DNA of 64,000 nt from positions 9,281,370 through 9,345,369 of the forward strand of contig CM057831.1 of NCBI GenBank assembly GCA_030068075.1, given 5' to 3'. Every line of letters begins with the position of its first letter. Position 1 is the stretch's first letter. Position numbers and translations under genes: made by a program. The notes under the pieces were generated by a model, which worked only from the letters and a program-made list of their open reading frames with translations, had not been told where the DNA came from and made no database searches. Positions 1 to 10,640 of the stretch are shown here, piece by piece. The DNA comes from Paguma larvata. Its lineage: Eukaryota > Chordata > Mammalia > Carnivora > Viverridae.

Positions 1-864
1 AGAGTCGGCAGGTGGCAGAGTTGGGACGAGCCTCTTCTTCATGGCCTTCCCATCATACCCAGCTGCCTCTCTGCCCACACTCGAGTACCGTGTAAGGCTC
101 AGAGGTGGTCTTCTTGGGGCCTGGGTACAGGATCAAGGGAGGACAGGTGAGGCTCCAGGAACAAGCAGAGCTGGGGAGGGAGTGTGGGAGCCTGGCGGGC
201 TCAGAGGGGTAGGGCCTTCCACCGGGGCCTGGCTGCCCTGCTCCCAGTCACCTTGAGCCAAGTCCTCCTTCCAAGGGACCCAGGTAGGTGTCTGCTCCCA
301 GGCGGCAGTGGAGTCCAGGCCGCTCCCTCCCTGCTGTGGTGCTCCCAAGAGGTTTCGGAGAAAAGGGACCTCTAAGGTGTTGCCTGAGCTATGAAAGTTT
401 CGACAGGCAAAGACGGGGAGACAGGGCATTCCAGGCAGAGGGGACAGCACGGCATGCCTGGGACCGCAAGTATTTCGTGGTGGATACAGCAGAGACCAGC
501 GTGGGGCAAACCGTGAAAGAAGAGGCTGCAGAAACCAACAGAGGCCATGCCACACAAAGGCAGGTGAATGTGTAGGTGCCTGGAAGCCCGAGAGCAAAGG
601 GAATCCACTGCCGGGTTTGGAGCAGTGGAGTCCCGACAATTCTCTAGTCTTAACAGAGAGGCAAGGGCTTGGAGTGGGCAGGACTGGAAACCTGCAGATA
701 GATTTGGGAGCTAGGGACAGATAGATTCAGGAGGCGGCAGGGACAGAGAGAGAGCGAGCACTGATGAGAGCCTGCAGAGGTAGATTTGGCAGGGTCTGGG
801 GTTTTAGGAGATGCGGCGAAAGCTGACTTCAGGGTTTCTGGCACGGGCAGCAGGGGAGAGGGTG
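1..864. other. noncoding sequence, no gene seen
   Basis: GC-rich, purine-biased sequence. Short open frames on both strands overlap each other and show no recognisable domain. The stretch at about 430-460 (GGCATTCCAGGCAGAGG) resembles an old dispersed mammalian repeat also seen near 10.4 kb. Nothing else can be assigned. Confidence 0.6.
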
Positions 865-945
865 CGCAGAGCCTAGAGCACTGCCCGGCGCACAGCAGGC
901 ATGCAGAAAGTATGTGCCGAATGAATGAATTCATCAGGAGAAGGG
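865..945 (+). repeat. L2 LINE 3' end fragment
   Basis: The pattern 'agcact-gcccggcgcacagcaggc...' followed by repeated GAATGAAT matches the end of the ancient L2 LINE (a 'gcacatagtaggcgctcaataaatgtttgttgaatgaat' type tail). It is heavily diverged. Boundaries are approximate. Confidence 0.55.
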
Positions 946-1550
946 ATACAGGAGGGCAGGGTGTTTGCTGGGAGGGGAGAGGAATGGTGAGTCAAGTCTG
1001 GAAGATCAGCTTCCGAGTCCGATGCACAGGGGTCAGGGTAGAAGGTGCCAGAGACACCAGCTGAAGCCTTGGGATGGGCCTCGAGCACCCAGACGGAACT
1101 TGTGAAGTAAAAGTGAAGGAGGCAGAAAACTCAACACTGAGAAACAGCAAAATTTAAGGAAACAGGAAAAGGAGTGTGCCACTCAGACCACGAAGAAGCA
1201 GGCAGGCAGAGCGGTAGAAAGGGAACCGAGGAAAACTGCACTCTGGGAGAGACAGCATTTCCAGAAGGCGTGGCCACCTAAGTGACACGATCGGGGCAAG
1301 TCAGGCGGAGCCAGAGCTAAACCTGCCCGTCGCATTTAGTGACACGAGCAGGTCGCAGGTGGCCTCCGTGGACCCATGGGGGAAATCAATTCCAACACAG
1401 CGAATGGAATACAAATAGAAAATTAGGACAGTGTTTCGAAAAGTCTGGCTCCATAGGAGAAAGGAGAGAGGGGCAACAAACAGGGAGGCGGGCGAAGTCA
1501 GAGAAGGGGGCGTGTTTGTTTGTGTATGAGAGACGTACATGTTTACACGA
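946..1550. other. noncoding sequence, nothing assigned
   Basis: Purine-rich sequence between an L2 tail and a SINE. No recognised repeat, no convincing open frame and no CpG cluster. Confidence 0.5.
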
Positions 1551-1755
1551 TGCTCGCCAGGGTGGCTCGGTCGGTTGAGCATCTGACCTCGGCTCAGGTC
1601 ATGATCTCACAGTTTGTGAGTTCGAGTCCCACATCGGGCTCTGTGCTGACAGCTCAGAGCCTGGAGCCTGCTTCGGATTCTGTGTCTCCCTCTCTCTCTG
1701 CCCCTCCCCCACTCGCACTCTGTCTCTCTTGAAAAGAGATATGTTAAAAACAAAA
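1551..1755 (+). mobile_element. SINEC (felid tRNA-Lys SINE)
   Basis: Carnivore SINE in sense orientation. It has a tRNA-like head (GGGTGGCTCGGTCGGTTGAG, then GTTCGAGTCCC as the B-box-like part), the body GCTCAGAGCCTGGAGCCTGC, a CT-rich stretch and a degraded A-tail. The first few bases of the head are diverged. No clear TSD, which suggests an older copy. Confidence 0.93.
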
Positions 1756-2385
1756 GTATGAATAATGGTACTTTTCAAAAAAGAAAAGAAAAAAAAAAAG
1801 AACTTAAATAATGCACGACGGATCCAGACAGGGAGGGGTGCTTCGAGTTTCAGCAGAGAAAACTGCTCACCGATGGTGACGTAGAGTCTTGGCAGGAGAC
1901 AGAAAAGTTGGTCCCCAGCCCACAGGGACAGGAAAGGTCCAGGAAAACCTCAGATACAGATGTGTGATGCCGGGGTGGGGGAGGGAGAAGTTTCTTGAAG
2001 GCACCGCACCAGAGGGGCTGCGGCTGTCTCGGTGGCACCAGAGATGGGATGAGAGGAGAGAAGAGGAGGCAGTAAAGGAAGCTGGAGACAAGCTGGAGGA
2101 ATGGAAAGAGGGCCACCCAAGAAGTCAGAGGAGGACTGCTGAGAGAACCATCGATGGCCCAGGTGAAGTGCCGGTGTGCTTAGCAATGTGTGCGTACGTC
2201 CGTGTGCACGTGTGTGCACGAGGCCAGGGGCATTCATCACCCCAGACTGAGAAACAGAGAAACGGGCCCATCAGATCCAGGGTTTACGGTTTTTCCAGGT
2301 CGTAAGTAAGACAGAAACAAAGGAGCAAAGGGTCTGAGGATATTGCAAAAAGGGGGCCAAGCGATTTGATTCTACATGTAAAACT
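1756..2385. other. noncoding sequence, purine-rich
   Basis: A-rich at the left (the decayed SINE tail region), then purine-rich unique sequence with a short TGTG/CGTG alternation at 2186-2222. No gene or recognised repeat. Confidence 0.5.
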
Positions 2386-2860
2386 GATTGGGCCACAAGG
2401 CGCCCCGACATTTGGTTACACGTTGTTCCGGGTGTGTCCACGGGGGTGTTTGTAAATGAGATTAATTTGCATGAGCAGCGCCAGTAAGGCAGATTGCCCT
2501 CCTCATTGAGGGTGGGCCGCATCTAATCAGCTGAAAGCCTGAATGGAGCATAAAGACTGACCCTCCCGAGAGTAGAGGAAAACTCCTACCTGAGGGTTTT
2601 CAAGGCGGGGCCATGGTTCTTGCCTGCTTTCAGACCGGAACTTAAACATCAGCTCTCCCTGGGTCTTGATCTTGTTGGTTTTCAGGCCAGAACTACACCA
2701 TCATCTCTCCAGCCTACCGACTGCAGATCTGGGGATTTCTCAGCCTCCGTAATTGCATAAGCCAATTCCTTATAAATCTCTTACATAAATATAGACATAG
2801 ATATATAGGTACCGCCTCCCATTGGTTCTGTTCCTCTGCAGAACCCGAATACAGTGGCTG
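2386..2860 (+). repeat. old MaLR-like LTR remnant (family tentative)
   Basis: Several blocks match a dispersed mammalian element: 'gaggGTGGGCCgCATCTAATCAG', 'CAGCCTcCGTAATTGCATAAGCCAATTCCTTATAAATCTC', 'ATATAGACATAGATATAT', then 'CCATTGGTTCTGTTCCTCTGCAGAACCC' near the 3' end. That order is typical of MaLR-type LTRs ending near '...gaaccctgactaatac'. The element is diverged and the subfamily is not assigned. Confidence 0.5.
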
Positions 2861-2943
2861 AATGGTGGTCCAGAGAATTTAAGCTGGATAGGAAAGGAAA
2901 TGAGGGCAGGGAAGTTAAAGAAATCAAGGGACTCTCAAAGAGT

Positions 2944-2972
2944 GAAGAAAACAAAACAAAACAAAACAAAAA
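2944..2972 (+). repeat. (AAAAC)n microsatellite
   Basis: About five AAAAC units in a row, in a purine-rich context. Could be the remnant of a retrotransposon tail, but no body is visible upstream. Confidence 0.85.
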
Positions 2973-4287
2973 CACTATAAAAAAAGAGTGAGAGAGAGAA
3001 CTCACTTGATGGGAAGTTGTGGTCAAAGCACAAATGTGAGATGTAGGATTTCGGGGTAGGGGGCACTTCTGGACAATGAGATCCAGACATCACTATGGGG
3101 GCAGCTGCCAAAAGAAGAGCAAAGATAAAGGCCAAAGGCCAATATACATGTGCAGAGATGGGAGGAAGGAGAGGTCAGGAGTTTGGAGGACTCTCCCATG
3201 TGGGCACCGACGTTCCCAGCACCCGGGGAGCCCTTGGCATGAGGACAAAGATGGAGGCAGATGCCGCATGTTCCGGGCGGGGACAGTCACCGTTACCCTG
3301 ACAAGCCCCTGGGACTAGGGGGCTATTCCTACTGCGGCATCACCACTCCCAGGCAGTGGCTGAGGATGGCGTGAACGAGAGCTTCGGTGGGGGATGGCTG
3401 GCCACTCGGTCTTTGTGAGAATTCGTCACAGTGTTTCCCTGGCAGACTGGATTGGCACAGGAGAGAGACACGGGAAGATGGCTGAGGAAGGAAGAGAAAG
3501 TGGGAAGGGAGGAGGACAGACTTTTCTAGAAGGACTCAGCCACAGCCTAGGCTGATCAGGGCTCCACCCTCACCTACCCGTTTACAATCAGGGGTGTGGA
3601 CCAAAGCCTCCTCGGGGCTCCAGAGATTGTTACTGAGGAGCCGGAAGACCCGTCCTCAGCCTGGGGGTCTGGGGGTCCAGGGTCTGTCACAAACGTGCTG
3701 TGGGCAGTGTCATCCAACCTCTCTACATCTCTGATGTCCCCTTCACCCTGAGCCAGTTCCTTGACTCCTCCCTTCACTCTAGGAACATTGCACCAACCCC
3801 CTAATACATCCTAGCACTTCACCAGGGACTGGAATTGGACAGAGGAACACGACACTCCCCATCAGCTCTCCAGAGGGAGGCTGGAGACTGACAGCATTGT
3901 TGTGAAATACGATGCCCTTGGAAGTCCTTCCTGGAGCTGTCAGCAGCCAGGGGACAAGGGGACCACGCCCCTCCCAGGGGATGAGTCCTCGCTCCCGTCC
4001 CTCCCCAGCAGGACTTTCCCATCCTGGCTGCTGGGCTATGCGGACGGGGGGCTTTCCCCACAGATGGCTCAGGCAGTTTGGGATGACTTTGAATCTGCAC
4101 AGCCCTGACCTCCCTGTCTCCCCCAAAGCCCAGAGGAAAACCTCTGTGCCCTCAGAAGGAAGCGCGCAGTCAGGGGAGAAGGGGACTAGAAGGACTGAGG
4201 TTTGCAAATAATGAGGTGTCACCCTCTGGGGCCCTGGTCTGTCTAGCACTGTTGCTGTGGCCCTCTGGGGTGTCCGACCTGCCCCCA
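2973..4287. other. noncoding sequence, nothing assigned
   Basis: Mixed GC-rich unique DNA. The open frames here (up to 169 codons on the minus strand at 3779-4288) have counterparts on the other strand over the same bases and no recognisable domain. I treat them as chance frames. Confidence 0.5.
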
Positions 4288-4620
4288 TGCCCTGTTTCTG
4301 CCCCTCCCTCCCTCCCTGGCCCCCTCGCCAAGCCCCCTGCTCCCCTGGTAACTCCAGCTCGGGTCACCATCGCTCGCGTCCATGTCTGTCTTTTCCATTC
4401 CCCTATCCCTGCCTTCCCCTGCTCCCTCGGTCTCTCTCCATCTGTACCTCCTCCTCTCCTCCCCCCCACAGTCTCTAACTCTCTCAGGCTCTGCCTCTGT
4501 CTCTCTGTCCCTCCTTTTCTCCCTCTTTCAAATCAAATCAACAAGTCTTTATTGAGTCTGACCCTCTCGCTCTCTCCCCTCCCCTGACTCTCTCTCCCCT
4601 TGGCCTCTCCTCCCACCCAC
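4288..4620 (+). repeat. polypyrimidine (CT-rich) tract
   Basis: About 330 bases dominated by C and T on this strand, with CCCTCCCTCCCTGG and many CTCTCTCTCCCCT stretches. Low-complexity sequence. It makes a 123-codon frame rich in Pro, Ser and Leu at 4216-4587 that has no other sign of being a gene. Confidence 0.8.
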
Positions 4621-4764
4621 GTCTGCTGCCCTGTGGTCCCGTCCACTCACCCGGGAGGCCCCCGCAGGAGGCTGTCAGCGGCAGGCCCGGGGGATGAGGC
4701 ACTCAAACCAAGCCAGCGTCCACACTCTCTCCCCCAGCTCCTCCTCCCTGCAGGCAGCCCAGGG

Positions 4765-4895
4765 AGCCTACATTATTTAGAGAAATTATTTAGCATTCTG
4801 CTTCTGTCATTCCTTGCCATGGCACCAGGCCCTGATATGTGATAAAAATATCAACGTCAAATCGACTCTAACAACTGCTGTTTACTTGCAGTGTC
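4765..4895. promoter_or_regulatory. candidate conserved noncoding element A
   Basis: AT-rich, repeat-free block in GC-rich flanks. ATTATTTAG occurs twice (4772-4780 and 4785-4793). There is also a GATAA core, and a forkhead-like TGTTTAC at 4879-4885. Enhancer identity is inferred from composition only. Confidence 0.35.
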
Positions 4896-5254
4896 ACTGG
4901 AGCCTAGAGCTGGGGGCAGAGTAGACGGCTCCTCCAAGACCTGAGGCACCAGCAGCAGCAGCTCCGAAGACTCTCTAGCTCCCGGGACCAGCAGGCCCGG
5001 CTGGGACAATGACCAGGAAGGATGACCGCGGAAGGGACAGCCCCTGGGGATGGACACCTTGCCACGACCACCCTCCCCCAAGTCCGTCCCACTTCGCCCA
5101 AGCTTCTCACCCTGGAACGTGTGCATTTCACCACCGGTAGCCAAAAGCCAATAAAAACCCAGTTGTGTCTTTCCAACATGCGCGGTACTGTGTTAGCAGA
5201 CCACAGGGTATCTTCTTAAGGTTTCACGTCAGTTCTGGCGGAGGGAAAGGACAT
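4896..5254. other. noncoding sequence, nothing assigned
   Basis: Unique GC-rich sequence between candidate element A and a MIR. No gene or repeat recognised. Confidence 0.5.
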
Positions 5255-5395
5255 CCCTGTATTCCAGACTTTGATGCGGAGGCTGGGAGATGTCAAGCAG
5301 CTTTCCCGAGGGCACGCGGCTAACACGCGTAGAGCCTGGGTTAGGACCTGGGTCCGTCTGACTCAAGCCCTCTGCCCTGGCAGAGGACATCCAGG
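5255..5395 (-). repeat. MIR SINE, antisense
   Basis: Reads as reverse MIR: 'gCGGAGGCTGgGAGATGTCAAGCAGCTTtCCCgAGGGCACgCGGCTAA...AGCCTGGGTTaGGACCTGGGTC'. Compare 'gaggctcagagaggttaagtaacttgcccaaggtcacacagct'. Heavily diverged, as expected for MIR. Confidence 0.65.
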
Positions 5396-6179
5396 ATGCG
5401 GCGATCAGAACCCACTGTAGGTCATGGACCAGCATATGACCATCCTCTGAAGGCCAATAAGGACAGATCCCTCTTCCTAGAATGTGACCGCCAACTTGGT
5501 TTGAACTAATTCAACCTAGTGGATGGAGGGGGGGAAATGGACAATGACCTGTCTTGAGGATGTTGGACAAGAGTTGGTTAGACCTTTGCACCTGCCCTGT
5601 TCTTCCCCCGTGCATCACTCCCAGGGCTAAGCCAGGATGCTTGGGCAACTATGACGGAGAAAAGAGAGTGCAGAACTCCAGGGAGTGAGAGGCAGAACAC
5701 CGAGGACAATAGGAGGAAGGGAGGACAGAGCCTGAGCCGGAACCCAATGCAGAGAGACCTCTGCCCTTAGGGGACACTCACGTGACCAACATCACTCTCA
5801 TGGGTCTCTCTCTGGGGGAGCAGAAGCTGTGTCTCCTCCTTTTTGAACTAGCAAAAGGCTGAGCCCATAAGAACTGCACAGAATATGTTTGCTGGTTGCA
5901 TTTCCTCTCCTGAGGGCACAGCGGGGAGGGTGGTAACGGCCTCTGTGGGCATCTCAAGGATGATGGTCCTGGAATAAGGTCTTACCTGGTCCTCCTGGAG
6001 AGGACTTTGGGGCTCCAGACATCACGAAGTCAGCATTGGGAAGGAGTCGCCAGCCAAGCTAGTGGGTGTGGGCTTCCTTCATAGAGACACAAGGCCCAAA
6101 ATGAGGGAGCTGATAGTCTCGTCTGTCTCTGCAGAGAAAGTCCTCCCCTGGGAACTGGGTTCAGTGGTGAATGTTCTTG
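5396..6179. other. noncoding sequence, nothing assigned
   Basis: No open frame of note, no CpG cluster and no recognised repeat. Includes a short A/T-richer part (about 5480-5540). Confidence 0.5.
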
Positions 6180-6770
6180 AGAGATCTAGACAGAGGAGGG
6201 TGACCAGGACGCGGACGGGCTTCAAATGGTGGTAGAGAGGAAGGACTGAAGGAATCGGGTATGTTTACCTATGGAAGACTCATGAGGACAAAGTATCCAG
6301 TCTTTAAAGAGCTGTTAGAGAATGGACGTGACCGTTTGATCCATAAAGTGTGGAATCCATTCTGTTGTCGGGAACCATAGGGAAAAAGACAATTCCGCCC
6401 CCAGGTGAGGACCGGGAAGTTGGGGCTGGCAAACACGTCATACCAGCAGTGGTTTTTGGTTCATATCACGACTCACCTAGAAACTGAACTTATCTGTACT
6501 ATCCACAGGGGGAAAGGAAGGGACAAGGTTGCCCAAAGAGGAAGCCGGCGATAGGACTCTGACCACCTTCATGGCAGCCCCATGGCAGGGGGAGAACTCG
6601 CAAACATGCTGATGGAAAAGTTCTGCTGTAGCAGTAGTGAGCTTCCCATTCCTGGAGGTGTGCAAGAAAAGACTGGTTGAGGGCTTGGGGGAGAAAGGGC
6701 GCTGCAGAAGGGATCTGAGTATTAGAAAGCAAGTTCAACCCTTTTAGCTCAGAGCTTCTGGGACTCCGGG
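6180..6770 (+). repeat. CR1/L3-like LINE remnant
   Basis: Diverged match to an amniote CR1/L3-type LINE 3' region. Blocks seen in order: 'agggtgaccaggacgcggacgggcttcaaatggt', 'ATGTTTACCTATGGAAGACTCATGAGGACA', 'GCTGTTAGAGAATGGACG', then 'tagtgagcttcCCATTCCTGGAGGTGTGCAAGAAAAGACTGG'. The last block is the most diagnostic part of the family's 3' end. No reading frame survives. Confidence 0.6.
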
Positions 6771-6989
6771 AGGACCAGAAGGGCGAGGCGCAGCTGCTCC
6801 AGGCACACGTACTGGCCCAGAGCAGGATCCATCAAAGTCTTCCTTCTGCTCCTTGGAGAATGGCTTCTACATTAGCTAGCCCCTCACCATGATGACCTGT
6901 GTCGGTCACTCGCCATGCTGTGGGGGACCCAGGCGACCCTGGGGTACGACTCTCCCATTAGCCTCCCACCCCTGTGTGGGATAAGGCCT

Positions 6990-7140
6990 CCAGATGGACT
7001 AATGAAAATCACCCAAATTGAGTTCAATTGAGCAGAAGAGAGGAGGATGGAGCCCATTAATTATCCCAGGCCGACCCTCATGCATCATCCCAAACACAGA
7101 GCGGGGCCACTCCAGACAGACAATAGCAATTAGTGATGTG
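6990..7140. promoter_or_regulatory. candidate conserved noncoding element B
   Basis: Repeat-free AT-richer block with homeodomain-type cores: ATTAATTAT at 7056-7064, CAATTAG at 7127-7133, plus GGACTAATGAAAATC and CAATTGAG-type sites. No open frame crosses it. Regulatory role is inferred. Confidence 0.38.
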
Positions 7141-7239
7141 GAACTGTGATGTTGTCAAAACTAAGACCCATGCTCTGCTCCCAGAGCGTGAGATGACGAG
7201 GTGGCCCCAGGTTGGTCCGGCAAGACTGTCTCACCATGT

Positions 7240-7405
7240 CCCCTGGGAGGGCATGGACTACAAAGCCAGACAGTCCTGGGCTTCTCCGCTGGCTGTGTGA
7301 CCTTGAAACAGTGACTTGGCTTCTCTGAGCCTCGACCTCCTCGGCCATAAAACAGGTTGAAGAGAGCCCACTTGAAGGCTTATGAAGAAGAGTTCGTGAG
7401 ATAGC
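7240..7405 (+). repeat. MIR SINE fragment
   Basis: 'ggcatggactacaaagccagacaGTCCTGGGCTTCTC...GCTGTGTGACCTTGAAACAGTGACTTGGCTTCTCTGAGCCTC...CATAAAACAGG' follows the MIR core in sense orientation. Continues with a diverged 'gaagagttcgtgagatag'. Confidence 0.7.
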
Positions 7406-7419
7406 GTGTGGCACTGCTG

Positions 7420-7505
7420 TGGACACCCTGTGTGACCTTGGGAAAGTCATTGCTTTCATGAGGTCCCAGTGTCTCCCTCTGTAAAATAGGGGGTTTTGTC
7501 CACAG
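7420..7505 (+). repeat. second MIR fragment
   Basis: A second MIR core right after the first: 'CTGTGTGACCTTGGGAAAGTCATTGC...CTCTGTAAAATAGGGGG'. Two adjacent sense copies, or a duplicated core. Confidence 0.6.
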
Positions 7506-7928
7506 ATTGTTAAGTTTCTTCAAGCTCTGAAGTCCTGGCCTCTGTGATTGAGGAACTCACAATCAAGTCGAGGGGTGGGCCAAGAAAAGTCATCAGGCCC
7601 TGCAACCTGATGCCTGTCTCCCTCTCTCAACTCAAGCTCACTCCTTTAGGACAAGCGTCTCCAGTTTGCCTCTCCTCCCAACCCCTACCCCTAAGCACAG
7701 CCAGATGCCAACTCTCCAGACATCCATCCATGTCCTAAGACCTAGAAGTCACTAGCTTTTATGATGGTCCCCAGCCAGGTGCCCTTGACCTCTGCCCTGC
7801 ACAAAAGACAGCCCACTCCTTTGAAGATAAAAAGCCACTAACTGTTTCCCTCTCCACTCCAGTATTGATTAGGAGAGTACAAGCTATCGGTGTTTTATCG
7901 ATAGGCAGGTGTCTCTCTTGCCTGGGGA
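7506..7928. other. noncoding sequence, nothing assigned
   Basis: Unique sequence between a MIR and a SINE. No gene seen. Confidence 0.5.
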
Positions 7929-7935
7929 AGATGCC

Positions 7936-8150
7936 TTTTTTTTTTTAAAGTTTATTTATTTCTGAGAGACATAGAGACAGAGTGTGAGCAGGGGAAGCTC
8001 AGAGAGAGAGGGAGACACAGAATCCGAAGCAGGCTCCAGGCTCTGATGAGCCATCAGCACAGAGCCCGATGTGGGGCCCGAACCCACGACCATGAGATCT
8101 GACCTGAGCTGAAGTCGACAGCTTAACCGACTGAGCCACCCAGGCGCCCC
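7936..8150 (-). mobile_element. SINEC (felid), antisense, near full length
   Basis: Poly-T start, TTTATTTATTTCTGAGAGA, then the reverse-complement body ending in CTGAGCCACCCAGGCGCCCC. It is flanked by an imperfect duplication: AGATGCCTTTT at the left and AGATGGCTTTT right after 8150. Contains a short internal change (CTCTGATGAGCCATCAGC where CTCTGAGCTGTCAGC is usual). Confidence 0.96.
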
Positions 8151-8879
8151 AAGATGGCTTTTAACAAGACAGAAAGAGAAAAGCTCTGCAGGGTCATGGA
8201 GTCAGAGACCAGGAAGGCCAGGTGAGGTGTGGGCTGGGAGCTGGATGATTTGGGTTATAGTTTTGCACTCCTGGGACAGCGTCTCAAGGGCCACACCTGC
8301 CCACCTGCAGCCTAGCCCAGCTGGCATACGAGGTGAGGCCAGGGGATCCACACATCTCCCTAAGCCCTGTGCACTGGACATCACCAATTCCCTCCCTGAT
8401 CCTAGCGCCTTCTTCACCCCGCCGTGTGTGACCCAAGAATCCCACCTCCATGGACTGCACCCCTCTAAACTCCCTCATTGGCCAGTGGAAACACTGGGAA
8501 GGGGCTGGAGGGTAGAAGGAAAGAGTGCTTGGGCTCTCTACTCGCAGCTGCCTCCCTGGCACGCTCTATGTAAGACCTAGCTTCTACAGCTATAACTGCC
8601 TCTCAGGCCCGGGTGTTGGTTCCATGCCCACTGGGACCCTGACCTGACCCACTCCTCAGTCCAGACTAGTCAGGGACCCCGTCCTCAGCCCTAAGCTGTT
8701 GTGAGAACTACAGGGGCACAGTAGGCAGCAGAATACATGAGGCGCCCTGGGGAGGACAATTAACATACAGGGTCACTGGGCAGACATAGGAGCCAATGCC
8801 TATGTAGGAACTACATCACAGAGTCAAAGATCTCTCACCTGCTCCCCTTCTCCAACCCAGCTGTGTCCCCCAACCCACC
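8151..8879. other. noncoding sequence, nothing assigned
   Basis: GC-rich unique DNA. Overlapping frames on both strands at 8202-8580 look fortuitous. Confidence 0.5.
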
Positions 8880-9065
8880 CATTCTTTCTCTCATTTAATA
8901 ATCTTTAGTGAGCCCAATCTATGCTGTAGGCACAGTGCAAGATACTGAATTGTAAAAATAAATTAGACACAGTTTCTACCGCAAGGGGCTCCCACTCTGG
9001 TAGGAGTCAGATGAGTATACAGAATTAGGGACACAGAGTCCTCAAGGTGCTGTGACAAGGGTCAT
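8880..9065 (+). repeat. old dispersed mammalian repeat (family not assigned)
   Basis: Fits the widespread pattern 'tcatttaataa...ttagtgagcccaatctatgctgtaggcacagtgcaagatactg...cagtttctaccgcaaggggctcccactctgg', that is, 'body grows / most active state / feed at gut' type ancient MIR/L2-related repeats in mammals. Diverged, with no intact ends. Confidence 0.4.
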
Positions 9066-9519
9066 CGCAGGGCACAGTACGTACTGCCCTCTTCTTTCCA
9101 AGAACTGGACGCCAGATGGGGTGTCTTTTATCTAATCCATCAATACGTCTGGAGGCAAATTTTCTCTATTAGAAGCTGTTTGGATTTGGACTTCTGTAGA
9201 TGCTGGAGAATGACTGGGATGATATATTTGAACCCTCACACAGCTAAAACCCTGGTAGTCCCAGCCCAATGCACCAAGCCTCCCAAAGCACTTGACCTCG
9301 CCCTTGACTTTCTTTCCTCTGAGCAGTAAGTACGATAACCAGCAGCTTCATCATTTCTCCCAGGAGGTCACTGCCTTAGAGAAGGGGCAGGGAGCAGGGC
9401 CCCAGAGAATGTCCCATGGCCCCCTCCAGCTACCAGATGGGGCAGGTGTCAGTTCAGGAGTCCAGAATCACCGATTCTCCTCACAAGGATAGGATTCACT
9501 CCAGAGCCTTCCCCCTGGA
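9066..9519. other. noncoding sequence, nothing assigned
   Basis: Unique sequence, no gene recognised. The 66-codon frame at 9292-9492 has no supporting feature. Confidence 0.5.
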
Positions 9520-9665
9520 ATGTATTCCATTAAGGAAGGGGCCTATTTGAGGGATCACTGCCGCTCAGAGAGGAATTTACAGGATTAATCTTTAATACTT
9601 GCCAGCATCAGTAATTTGATTATTAAAGGAAGAAATAATGAAATAACAAGCTGATCCATACCATT
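9520..9665. promoter_or_regulatory. candidate conserved noncoding element C
   Basis: AT-rich, repeat-free block. It has the palindromic GGATTAATC at 9582-9590 (a bicoid/OTX-type paired core) and TAATTTGATTATTAAAGG at about 9612-9629. It sits just before a CA microsatellite. Function inferred. Confidence 0.4.
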
Positions 9666-9708
9666 GGATGAGGTTTCCTCAAACACAAACGCTCCTACAC
9701 AGACATAC

Positions 9709-9718
9709 GACACACACA

Positions 9719-9758
<40 letters not shown>
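9709..9758 (+). repeat. (CA)n microsatellite
   Basis: About 24 CA units with one CATA interruption near 9723. It generates the His-Thr repeat frames on the plus strand and Cys-Val frames on the minus strand, which are artefacts. Confidence 0.98.
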
Positions 9759-9761
<3 letters not shown>

Positions 9762-10144
9762 CCCAGCTGTCCCAGAAAAGCCTATGCTGGCAGCAAGGGG
9801 CACAAGGACCCCTGATCTCAATGGGCAAAGGTGGAGTTGTTGGGAGTGAGGGCATAAGAGGATGTTTCTTTAGGCTTCAAAGACAACAACTTACAACAGA
9901 CGGACAAAACTAAATTAAGCAATCTAGAGCCTGAATATAGACTTTGGGGAAGACAGAGTCTCTCAGGGCTACTGACATTAAATATTAAATAAGTTAAAAT
10001 CACCTGAAATGATATAAAAAAACTGAATTTAATTGAATGTTGTCATGTAGATCCATTTGAATATAATCAGATTATAAATTAGACTCCAAAGACTTGAAAA
10101 CCTACAGCGTGCCACTAAGAGACCTCACTTTTGGCAGGAAAGGT
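9759..10144. other. noncoding sequence, AT-rich at right
   Basis: From about 9910 the sequence is AT-rich (TTAAATATTAAATAAG and GAATTTAATTGAATG). It could be old LINE or unique DNA. I cannot assign it. Confidence 0.45.
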
Positions 10145-10149
10145 CATTC

Positions 10150-10640
10150 TCACATTCAACAAACATTTATAAGGCACCTACCATGGGCCAAGCACTGTGC
10201 CAGACACTGGGATACAGCGATGAGCAGGAGACCATACCTGCCCTCCGCGTACTCACAGGCTAGAGAGAGAAGCAGACATGGGAGAAGACACTGGATTTGG
10301 TATATAACTGCGGTGGGCTAGCCCAGGCAAAGGCAGAGCACTAGAGAGGGACAGAGGAGGGACAGAGCCTCTGCCAGGAGGAATCAGGAGGGGTTAATAG
10401 ACAAGGTGACCACCGACAGGGGTGATAAAGGGAGGTGCTTACCAGAGAAGGGACGAAGGCGTCTAGGCAGAGGGAACAGCATATGTAAAGGTGTCCGTGT
10501 TCAAAGAGCAAGCAAATAACTCCCTGGGCTGAGGCACAGAGTGTGAGGGACCCTGACAGCAGTGAAGGCTAGAACGGTGAGCTGGGGCCACAGCATGAAG
10601 GACTTTGAATGCCAGGGCTGTGGCTTAGACAGAACAAAAC
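10150..10640 (+). repeat. old dispersed mammalian repeat (family not assigned)
   Basis: Begins 'ACATTCAACAAACATTTATAAGGCACCTACCATGGGCCAAGCACTG', then 'GGGATACAGCGATGAGCAGGAG', later 'aggcagAGGGAACAGCATATGTAAAGG', then 'CATGAAGGACTTTGAATGCCAGG'. This is a block order seen in thousands of mammalian copies. Related pieces occur here at 8.9, 15.0, 27.9, 37.3, 43.4 and 55.2 kb. Family name not certain. Confidence 0.5.

Noticed and set aside
9664..9913. His/Thr-rich and Cys/Val-rich frames
   Set aside because: Translation of the CA microsatellite. The same holds at 12.3 kb and 61.3 kb.
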